From the NCBI GenBank assembly GCA_937863205.1, contig CALMGA010000176.1:1-8057 (forward strand): a stretch of 8,057 nt of DNA, given 5' to 3'. Below the pieces are notes generated by a model. That model ran no database searches and was not told the origin of the DNA. It worked only from the letters and a program-made list of their open reading frames with translations. Position 1 is the stretch's first letter. The number at the start of each line of letters is the position of its first letter. Origin of the DNA: an uncultured Beijerinckiaceae bacterium (GTDB lineage: Bacteria; Pseudomonadota; Alphaproteobacteria; Rhizobiales; Beijerinckiaceae). Shown piece after piece: positions 1 through 4,758 of the stretch. A program made the position numbers and the translations under genes.

Positions 1-281
1 CCGCCGACGCCCAGGATCGCCAGCGCCACCTTGGCGCCGACCCCCTGGATGCCTTGCAGCAGGCGGAACCAGTCGCGCTCGGCATCCGAGCGGAACCCGT
101 AGAGCCGGATCGCGTCCTCGCGCACGTGGGTCTCGATCGACAGCGAGGCGGCTTCGCCGGGCTGGGGCAGGGCCTGCAGGGTGCGGCCCGAGCACTGCAC
201 GAGGTAGCCGACGCCGCCGACGTCGAGCACCACGCCATCGCCGGTGTAGCTGTCGATGATGCCGCGCAGTTTCCCGATCAT
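1..281 (-). CDS. ruvA: Holliday junction branch-migration protein RuvA, N-terminal part (cut by window edge)
   Basis: RuvA binds four-way Holliday junctions as a tetramer and loads the RuvB motor for branch migration during recombinational repair. The 93 visible codons begin [20 protein letters not shown], a standard RuvA opening. They cover the N-terminal OB-fold (about residues 1-62, with VGGVGYLVQ and the [14 protein letters not shown] segment) and the start of the first helix-hairpin-helix ([20 protein letters not shown], about 74-93), which contacts junction DNA. The gene runs off the left edge, so about half of the usual ~200 residues is missing. Its ATG overlaps the ruvC stop in an ATGA (281-278), which implies translational coupling in one operon. 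No strong ribosome binding site precedes it, as expected for a coupled gene. The identification is by recognised family sequence and I consider it secure. Confidence 0.96.
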   Translation of the reverse strand, partial: MIGKLRGIIDSYTGDGVVLDVGGVGYLVQCSGRTLQALPQPGEAASLSIETHVREDAIRLYGFRSDAERDWFRLLQGIQGVGAKVALAILGVG

Positions 282-793
282 CGCGCGCCCAGCAGCAGCG
301 CCGCCCGCCGCTGGGCGCCGCGGAGCTGGGCGTGGGTGATCGCCACCGCCAGCGCATCCGCGGCATCGGCCGAGGACAGGGCGGACCGCGGCAGCAGCAC
401 CTTGACCATCATCTGCACCTGGCGCTTCTCGGCGAGCCCGGCGCCGGTCACCGTCTTCTTGATGAGGTTGGCGGAATATTCCGCCACCGGCACGCCGGCC
501 AGCGCCGGCGCCAGCAGGGCGATGCCGCGGGCGTGGCCGAGCTTCAGCGCAGACTGCGGGTCGCGGTTGACGAAGGTTTCCTCCACCGCCGCCTCGTCGG
601 GATCGTGCGCGGCGATCACGCCGGCCAGCCCGTCGTGAAGGACGCGCAGCCGGGTCGCGGTGTCGTCGCCGCCGCGCGATTGCACGATGCCGCAGGCGAC
701 GAAGGCGAGCCGCGTGCCCATCGCCTCGATGACGCCCCAGCCGGTGTTGCGCAGGCCGGGATCAATGCCGATGATGCGGATCGGGCGTTGGAT
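278..793 (-). CDS. ruvC: Holliday junction resolvase RuvC, with a non-canonical apparent start codon
   Basis: RuvC is the dimeric, Mg-dependent endonuclease that nicks Holliday junctions symmetrically. Numbered from base 793, the protein has 171 residues, normal for the family. The four acidic catalytic residues are present: D11 ([16 protein letters not shown]), E71 ([12 protein letters not shown]), and D143 and D146 ([15 protein letters not shown]). The nucleotide-contact segment [10 protein letters not shown] (81-90) also looks normal. The start is problematic. A good ribosome binding site (GGAG, 804-801) lies 7 bases before the codon where the protein should begin, but that codon is ATC (793-791), not ATG, GTG or TTG. 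The next in-frame ATG is M25, which would delete catalytic D11. An in-frame TTG at 850-848 would add 19 residues but has GAGG only 3 bases ahead. I annotate from 793 because of the ribosome binding site and family length. The coding frame is secure; the start is not. The stop overlaps ruvA by four bases. Confidence 0.93.
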   Translation of the reverse strand: MQRPIRIIGIDPGLRNTGWGVIEAMGTRLAFVACGIVQSRGGDDTATRLRVLHDGLAGVIAAHDPDEAAVEETFVNRDPQSALKLGHARGIALLAPALAGVPVAEYSANLIKKTVTGAGLAEKRQVQMMVKVLLPRSALSSADAADALAVAITHAQLRGAQRRAALLLGAR

Positions 794-882
794 GGCGGCT
801 CTCCGGCAGACGGGATCGCGGAGCCTTACGCCATCGGCGCGGCATCGCAAACGCCTCGTGCGCGCTGGGCGCGCTGGGGCCG

Positions 883-1728
883 TCAGGCCGGCTGCAGATC
901 CATCTGCCGGTGCAGCTCCGTTTCGCCGATCTCGTCGGTCCACACCTTGAACACGTTGAGGGTGTGCGGGCCGAAGGAGGTGGCGAGCGGGATGTCGGTG
1001 GCGTCGCGCCCGCGCGAGACGGTGATGCGGCCGATGCGCGGCATGTTGTGCCGGGCATCGAAGATGAACCAGCGGTGGTCGAGGTACACCTCGATCCAGG
1101 CGTTGTAGTCCATCGGCGCGGGGTCGCGCGGCACGCCGATGTCGCCGAGGAAGCCGTTGGCGTAGCGGGTCGGGATGTTCATGCAGCGGCACAGCGTCAC
1201 CGCGAGGTGGGCGAAGTCGCGGCACACGCCGAGGCGCTCCTCGTAGGCCTCGAAGGCCGTGCGGTCGCCGCGGGCGTACTGGTAGCCGAAGGTCAGGTGG
1301 TTGTGCACGAAGTCGCAGATCGCCTGGACCCGCCGCCAGCCCGGCGGCACGTGGCCGAACAGGTTCCAGGCGATGTTCGACAGCTTGTCGGTTTCGCAAT
1401 AGCGGCTGCCCAGCAGGTAGACGAGATGTTGGGAAGGCACCTCGCCCAGCGGCACCTCCTTGGCATCGAGCACCACCGGGTCGGCGAGGCCGTCGCACTG
1501 GTAGATCTGGTCGCGCGAGATGGTGAAGGGACCGACCGGCGCCATGAAGCGCCGCACCAGATTGCCGTAGCCGTCGGTGTAGAGCTGCGATTCGATGTGG
1601 GGATCGGAACGGAACGCGCCCTGCCACCTGACGTGCTGCCTCAGCTCGTCGTGCGAATCGAGCAGGCAGACCATCAAGACGGGTTGGGGACAGAAGAATT
1701 GCAGTTCGTAGCCGTACCGGATGAGCAT
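883..1728 (-). CDS. Transglutaminase-like cysteine protein (bacterial transglutaminase-core family)
   Basis: 281 residues. The core transglutaminase fold runs from about residue 130 to 230: helix [16 protein letters not shown], then the nucleophile motif [13 protein letters not shown] (Cys169), then the strand [21 protein letters not shown]. Members use a papain-like Cys-His-Asp triad and are usually annotated as transglutaminases or cysteine peptidases; the substrate is unknown. Cys169 and Asp224 are present, but the usual His (HAW motif) is Asn209. His227 lies nearby and could be relevant. The N-terminal ~115 residues form a beta-rich domain typical of this subfamily. There is no signal peptide or membrane segment, so the protein is probably cytoplasmic. 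The ATG at 1728 has AGGAG 11 bases upstream (1744-1740), which is rather distant. The gene lies 89 bp ahead of ruvC on the same strand, but a functional link to DNA repair is not evident. The family call is firm; activity is uncertain. Confidence 0.88.
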   Translation of the reverse strand: MLIRYGYELQFFCPQPVLMVCLLDSHDELRQHVRWQGAFRSDPHIESQLYTDGYGNLVRRFMAPVGPFTISRDQIYQCDGLADPVVLDAKEVPLGEVPSQHLVYLLGSRYCETDKLSNIAWNLFGHVPPGWRRVQAICDFVHNHLTFGYQYARGDRTAFEAYEERLGVCRDFAHLAVTLCRCMNIPTRYANGFLGDIGVPRDPAPMDYNAWIEVYLDHRWFIFDARHNMPRIGRITVSRGRDATDIPLATSFGPHTLNVFKVWTDEIGETELHRQMDLQPA

Positions 1729-1740
1729 GGGCCGAGGCGC

Positions 1741-1810
1741 TCCTGCTTGAGGCGAAAAGGTCCGGCTCGCCCGTGCAAGGGACGCACCGCCCCTCCGGGC
1801 GGGAGCAGGA
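1741..1810 (-). promoter_or_regulatory. Nested inverted repeats in the leader of the transglutaminase-like gene
   Basis: An inner hairpin (6-bp GC stem CCGCCC/GGGCGG at 1787-1792 and 1797-1802, loop of 4) sits inside outer arms TCCTGCT (1741-1747) and AGCAGGA (1804-1810). In the minus-strand transcript the arm nearest the gene contains most of the putative ribosome binding site AGGAG (1744-1740). Outer pairing would therefore hide it, while the inner hairpin alone would leave it free. No T-run follows the inner hairpin in the minus direction, so a Rho-independent terminator for the small upstream gene is not well supported. The regulatory role is inferred; only the inverted repeats are directly seen. 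Confidence 0.35.
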
Positions 1811-1857
1811 ATGATGCCTTCGCCGATATCAAATCGCGGCGCGATCTCAAAGGTCGC

Positions 1858-2112
1858 TCAAGCCGCCAGCAGCCTGACCACCTCGCCGGGCACGTCGCCG
1901 ATCACGCACACCAGCAGGGGCTCGGGATAAAGGCCGGCCGCGGGATCGCTGCGGTCGCGAAGAACAAGAACGCCGGCGTAGAAGGGCGCCAAGCCGTCGG
2001 CCAGGGCGATGGCGTTGGGGCGCGACAGCGAGCGGCGCGGCGTCCCGGGATGCAGGGTGCCCGCTTCGTCGGCGAAAAAGGGAACAACGATGTGGATGGT
2101 GCCCGATGCCAT
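1858..2112 (-). CDS. Small conserved-looking protein of unknown function
   Basis: 84 residues, beginning MASGTIHIVVPFFADEAG and ending EVVRLLAA. I do not recognise a named domain. The pattern of a short beta-strand opening (TIHIVVPF), a middle helix rich in Ala (NAIALADGLAPFYAGVLVL), a RDRSDPAAGLYPEP turn and a closing VCVIGDVPGEV strand resembles small alphaproteobacterial hypothetical proteins I recall, but no function is attached to them. It has no signal peptide, membrane helix or cysteine cluster, so it is probably cytoplasmic. The start at 2112 is supported by GAGGG seven bases upstream on the minus strand. It may be the first gene of the minus-strand group, but 129 bp separate it from the transglutaminase-like gene, so co-transcription is uncertain. 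Other frames across this stretch are open too, but lack such a ribosome binding site and look low-complexity. Confidence 0.7.
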   Translation of the reverse strand: MASGTIHIVVPFFADEAGTLHPGTPRRSLSRPNAIALADGLAPFYAGVLVLRDRSDPAAGLYPEPLLVCVIGDVPGEVVRLLAA

Positions 2113-2368
2113 GACGAATCCCTCGGAAGTCAGGAGAACGTACGCAGAACATTGGCGGCTGGCAAGCGCGAAGAGGTTAACGGAACCTTGTTGCAGGCGC
2201 GGTCGGGAACCCTGCCGGGAGCCGGCATGACGCGGCTGGCAAAGCCGTGTATGCCTCGTGCCCGGCTCTGCCGAGCTTTGCGCCTCTGCCGATGCTGGGC
2301 CGATGCTTGGCCGAGCCGTCGTTCAAACCCCAGCGTTGTTTTGGCCAGCCTTGAAAGCCGCCACGCGT
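2113..2368. other. Divergent intergenic region
   Basis: These 256 bp lie between the small minus-strand gene and the plus-strand royal-jelly-family gene, so both promoters should be here. I could not identify a convincing -35/-10 pair for either side. The region has modest dyads (for example CGGCT...AGCCG around 2232-2247) and a short tandem repeat (2288-2310). Longer open frames crossing it are shadows. The plus-strand frame of the royal-jelly gene stays open back to an ATG at 2258, but the residues added there do not look like protein. Confidence 0.5.
2288..2310. repeat. Short tandem repeat, two copies of an 11-12 bp unit
   Basis: GCCGATGCTGG (2288-2298) is followed directly by GCCGATGCTTGG (2299-2310), identical apart from one inserted T. 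It lies about 60 bp upstream of the chosen start of the royal-jelly-family gene. It could be replication slippage or a pair of protein-binding half sites. I have no evidence for a function. Confidence 0.4.
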
Positions 2369-3547
2369 ATGTCCCGGAGCGCAGGTTTGAAGAGTACCGC
2401 CAGCAAGGTTTTGCCCCTGATTGCCGGTTGTGCCGCGATCTGGCTCGCGGTTGCTCCCCCCATGGCGACGCCGCCCGCTTGCGCGCAAGCCTCAAGCCCG
2501 CCGGACAACCGCGGCGCGGCGGACGACCGGCTCGCCACCGTTCTGCAGCTCAACAGCGTGGCGACCGGCTTCGCCCTGTCGCCGCGCGGCCGCACCTTCC
2601 TGCCGCTGTCGCGCATCGATGGCAGCGACGGCCCGCAGGTGATCGAATGGGTCGACGGCAAGCCGGTGCCCTTCCCCGATGCCGACTGGAACAGCTGGAA
2701 GACCGGCGACGACCCGGAAAACAAGTTCGTTCACGTCAACGCGTTGCGCGTCGGGCGGAGCGGTAGCCTGTGGGTCGTCGATGCCGGCGCCCCGGGCCTG
2801 GGCAACGCCAAGCTGCCGCACGGACCCAAGATCGTGAAGATCGACCTGTCGACCAACAAGGTCGCGCGGGTGTTCCCGCTCGATGACGTGACCAAGCCCA
2901 AAAGCCTGCTCGACGACATCCGCTTCCACGGCTCCCTCGCCTACATCACGGATGCAGGCGCACCGGGCATCATCGTCCTTGATCTCGTCAGCGGCATGGG
3001 GCGGCGCGTCCTCGACGACGATCCTTCTTTGACCGCGCAACGTCCGGTGAGCGTCGACGACCACGTTCTGCGCGGCCCCAACGGCGCCCCGGTGAACATC
3101 CACACCGATCAGCTCGAAGTCTCGCCCGACGGCAAGTTCTTCTTCTACCAGCCGGCGAGCGGACCGATGTCGCGCCTGGCGACGCGCTACCTCGACAATC
3201 CCAAGCTGTCGTCGCAGCAGCTGGCCAAGAACATCACGACCTATTCCAAGACCGGCTCGACCGGCGGCACGGCGATCGACTCCGAGGGCAACATCTACTG
3301 CTCGGACACCAACAAGCACAGCATCCTGGTTCTCGACCGCGAGGGGCGGCAAAGGCTGCTGGTGCAGGACCCCCGGCTTCTTTGGGTCGATGCCATGTGG
3401 ATCGACGCCGCCGGCTATCTCTACATGCCGGCGGCTCAGCTCGACCGCATGGCGCCCTTCAACGGCGGCGTGTCGAAGGTGCAGCTGCCCGTCACGGTGT
3501 ACAAGATGAAGATCGACGCCAAGCCGCCGCCGAGCGACCATCCCTAA
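2369..3547 (+). CDS. Secreted major royal jelly / Yellow-family protein
   Basis: 392 residues from the ATG at 2369. The N terminus is a signal peptide: a basic stretch (SRSAGLKSTASK), a hydrophobic core (LPLIAGCAAIWLAVAPPMA) and an Ala-rich cleavage region (ACAQA, 37-41). The mature protein should therefore be exported, probably to the periplasm. The rest is the six-bladed beta-propeller of the MRJP/Yellow family, with recognisable blade motifs: VNALRVGRSGSLWVVDAGAPG (in part, 123-143), DDIRFHGSLAYITDAGAPG (182-200), VSPDGKFFFYQPASGP (251-266), GGTAIDSEGNIYCSDTNKHS (299-318) and LLWVDAMWIDAAGYLYMP (337-354). Insect relatives include dopachrome-conversion and ligand-binding proteins; bacterial members are often labelled L-dopachrome tautomerase-related, with no proven activity here. 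The start at 2369 is preferred over the in-frame ATG at 2258 because it puts the signal peptide at the N terminus; its ribosome binding site is weak (GAAAG). The fold is confident, the substrate unknown. Confidence 0.9.
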   Translation: MSRSAGLKSTASKVLPLIAGCAAIWLAVAPPMATPPACAQASSPPDNRGAADDRLATVLQLNSVATGFALSPRGRTFLPLSRIDGSDGPQVIEWVDGKPVPFPDADWNSWKTGDDPENKFVHVNALRVGRSGSLWVVDAGAPGLGNAKLPHGPKIVKIDLSTNKVARVFPLDDVTKPKSLLDDIRFHGSLAYITDAGAPGIIVLDLVSGMGRRVLDDDPSLTAQRPVSVDDHVLRGPNGAPVNIHTDQLEVSPDGKFFFYQPASGPMSRLATRYLDNPKLSSQQLAKNITTYSKTGSTGGTAIDSEGNIYCSDTNKHSILVLDREGRQRLLVQDPRLLWVDAMWIDAAGYLYMPAAQLDRMAPFNGGVSKVQLPVTVYKMKIDAKPPPSDHP

Positions 3548-3651
3548 GCAGGTTCGCGTTGGCAAGCCAACGCTTCATCCGCTTAGCTCTTTGAAAGGCC
3601 GCAGGTTTTGATCGCAAGACCGCGGGGCGCTTTTGCGAAACCTGCTTAGGG
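3542..3651. repeat. Palindromic element filling the gap between two convergent genes
   Basis: Perfect 13-bp inverted arms CCCTAAGCAGGTT (3542-3554) and AACCTGCTTAGGG (3639-3651) bracket a 110-bp element. After one extra base in one arm the match continues for CGC. Inside are a 7-bp hairpin GCGTTGG/CCAACGC (3556-3562, 3567-3573) and a third copy of the core, GCAGGTT (3601-3607). That copy can pair with the right arm instead, continued by TCGCAA/TTGCGA (3612-3617, 3633-3638). The left arm contains the TAA stop of the royal-jelly gene, and the right arm ends 2 bp before the membrane-protein stop. It could act as a two-way terminator or be a REP-like or miniature mobile repeat. No T-run is seen, and copies elsewhere cannot be checked here. 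Confidence 0.6.
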
Positions 3652-3653
3652 CC

Positions 3654-4361
3654 TCAACCCCGGCGGTCTTCGGCGAGGCTTGAAACGGGTGAGCCCGGCC
3701 GAACGCCTGCCCGCCCAGCCCGGCGCGAGCGCCCGACCAGGGTGGCAAGGCTGCCGAGCGCAAGGAACACGACCAGAAACGCGACGGCGATGGCTGCCAG
3801 GCCGCGGTAGCCGAAGATGCCGGGGTTGAGGAAACCATAGGGGTAGCCGGCACCGAACGCGCCCGCCGCCAGGGTCACCGCGAGGTAGAGCGCGGGATAA
3901 ACGAGCAGCCAGGGCAAGCCGCGCCAGCTCAGCTCGCGCTTGGGGGCGAAGGCGAGCCAGAACAGCAGCGTCAGCGCCGGCTGCAGATCGTGAAAGGTGA
4001 GATCGGTCAGGAACTGGATCCCGTGCGGCGACCAACTGCCGCGCAGCAGCAGCTCATAGGTGATGCAGGTCACGGCCATGTAGACCAGCGCGGCGCGGAA
4101 CACGCCGGCCGGCGGCAGACGCCGATGCCGGAGCAGGGCGAGCCCGGTCGCGCTCATCAGGACGGCGAGCCCGCAATTCGACTGGACGGTGAAGAAGCGG
4201 ACGTAGGCGAGCACGGAATAAAGAAGGCCGTGCCCTCTCGCCAGCGAGTGCGACAGGGCGGTGGAGAAGTCGGTCGCAAGTGCGCTCCAGCCCAGCAGCG
4301 CCATGGCTGCGGCGAGTGCAAGGGCGAGGTCGGGATGGCGCGGCGCGGCCGGGGGGCTCAT
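3654..4361 (-). CDS. Pr6Pr family six-helix integral membrane protein
   Basis: 235 residues with about six hydrophobic helices: roughly 11-30, 47-77 (likely one long or two adjacent segments), 88-106, 122-139, 148-168 and 187-209. A basic cytoplasmic-looking tail follows (RSRRAGRAGVRPG). The motifs FFTVQSNCG (56-64), TYELLLRGSW (101-110), LTFHDLQPALTLLFWLAF (121-138) and YPALYLAVTL...YPYGFLNP (155-180) match the pattern I know for the Pr6Pr membrane family, related to FAR-17a/AIG1-type proteins. The family is poorly characterised; eukaryotic AIG1/ADTRP members hydrolyse fatty-acid esters of hydroxy fatty acids using Thr and His, and no such role is shown here. The ATG at 4361 has AGGAG about 12 bases upstream, a long spacing. 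It converges on the royal-jelly gene and is divergent from the helicase gene. The product call rests on recalled motifs. Confidence 0.82.
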   Translation of the reverse strand: MSPPAAPRHPDLALALAAAMALLGWSALATDFSTALSHSLARGHGLLYSVLAYVRFFTVQSNCGLAVLMSATGLALLRHRRLPPAGVFRAALVYMAVTCITYELLLRGSWSPHGIQFLTDLTFHDLQPALTLLFWLAFAPKRELSWRGLPWLLVYPALYLAVTLAAGAFGAGYPYGFLNPGIFGYRGLAAIAVAFLVVFLALGSLATLVGRSRRAGRAGVRPGSPVSSLAEDRRG

Positions 4362-4390
4362 CGGGGATCAAGGCTCCTGCGACTCGGGCA

Positions 4391-4416
4391 TGTGCTTTGG
4401 GCACGTGCTCTGGGCT
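4391..4416. repeat. Imperfect 13-bp tandem repeat
   Basis: Two adjacent 13-bp units (4391-4403 and 4404-4416), sharing the core GTGCT.TGGGC, match at 10 of 13 positions. They lie 30-55 bp upstream of the membrane-protein start on the minus strand, a position where a repressor or activator could bind. No function can be shown from the sequence alone. Confidence 0.4.
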
Positions 4417-4447
4417 TGCGATGTCGGCGCTTCGGCTTGGCTGGCCC

Positions 4448-4484
4448 GCCGAGCGAGATGAATGTAAGGTGTTATCTCGCCGGC
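4448..4484. promoter_or_regulatory. Strong inverted repeat (11-bp stem with one bulge)
   Basis: GCCG-A-GCGAGAT (4448-4459) faces ATCTCGCCGGC (4474-4484) across a 14-base AT-richer loop. Seven pairs are contiguous, and four more follow after a single bulged A. It sits about 90-115 bp upstream of the membrane-protein start and about 275-310 bp upstream of the helicase start. It could be a DNA operator dyad or an RNA hairpin in a leader. Which of these is right cannot be told from one sequence. Confidence 0.5.
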
Positions 4485-4503
4485 TGGATGGGAATGTGAG
4501 GCG

Positions 4504-4553
4504 AGAACAAAGGCGGAATATCTCCGACATCTGATTCGGACATCGTTTGTTCT
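4504..4553. promoter_or_regulatory. Nested inverted repeats in an AT-rich segment
   Basis: Outer arms AGAACAAA (4504-4511) and TTTGTTCT (4546-4553) are an exact 8-bp inverted repeat. Inside lie TCCGA (4523-4527) and TCGGA (4536-4540), slightly off-centre. The whole lies in the AT-richer part of the divergent spacer, where regulators and promoters are expected. It is either an operator for a dimeric regulator or a structured RNA leader; neither is proven. Confidence 0.45.
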
Positions 4554-4758
4554 GATATCGTTCGGGTTCCTAGCTGGAAGAGGCTCTGTTTTCAGCCGAT
4601 TGCGGCTCCCGCCGCTCGAGGCCGGCGGTTGCGGGCGGAGGCTCCCGCCACGACATGAGTCCTGACGACTTAAGTTCTCACGACGTCGAGCCTTGCCGTG
4701 CGGGCCTCTGCGACCCGCCCGGAGTCGCGCCACAGCAGCGAAGGCGTCCTGCCACCTG

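Larger units (their letters stand above)
4362..4758. other. Intergenic region with several inverted repeats, upstream of two divergent genes
   Basis: This 397-bp stretch separates the membrane-protein gene from the helicase gene and must carry both promoters. Bases 4480-4600 are visibly AT-richer than the surroundings, which fits a promoter zone, but I could not fix a -35/-10 pair. It contains the two dyads and the tandem repeat listed separately, and a direct repeat GGCTCCCGCC (4604-4613 and 4640-4649). The second copy can form a GC hairpin with GCGGG at 4631-4635. Open frames exist on both strands, but they are rich in Arg, Ser and Pro, have no clear ribosome binding site and resemble no family, so I call no gene. 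The helicase frame is open back to a TGA at 4663. Confidence 0.55.

Noticed and set aside
54..1108. Plus-strand open frames over ruvA and ruvC
   Set aside because: They are antisense to two well-identified genes and have no family resemblance or ribosome binding site.
278..1627. RuvC as the C-terminal part of a 449-residue fusion protein
   Set aside because: The upstream 278 residues are an out-of-frame reading of the transglutaminase-like gene (Arg/Pro-rich, no domain). Only the last ~171 residues are RuvC.
2258..2368. An N-terminal extension of the royal-jelly-family protein from the ATG at 2258
   Set aside because: It would bury the signal peptide behind 37 residues of low-information sequence. 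The ATG at 2369 places the basic and hydrophobic regions as expected for an exported protein.
910..2766. A 618-codon plus-strand open frame
   Set aside because: It runs antisense to the transglutaminase-like and small genes and then overlaps the royal-jelly gene in another frame. Its composition is typical of a shadow frame.
4604..4649. The GC hairpin and repeated GGCTCCCGCC as a Rho-independent terminator
   Set aside because: There is no T-run after the stem on either strand and no gene ends there.
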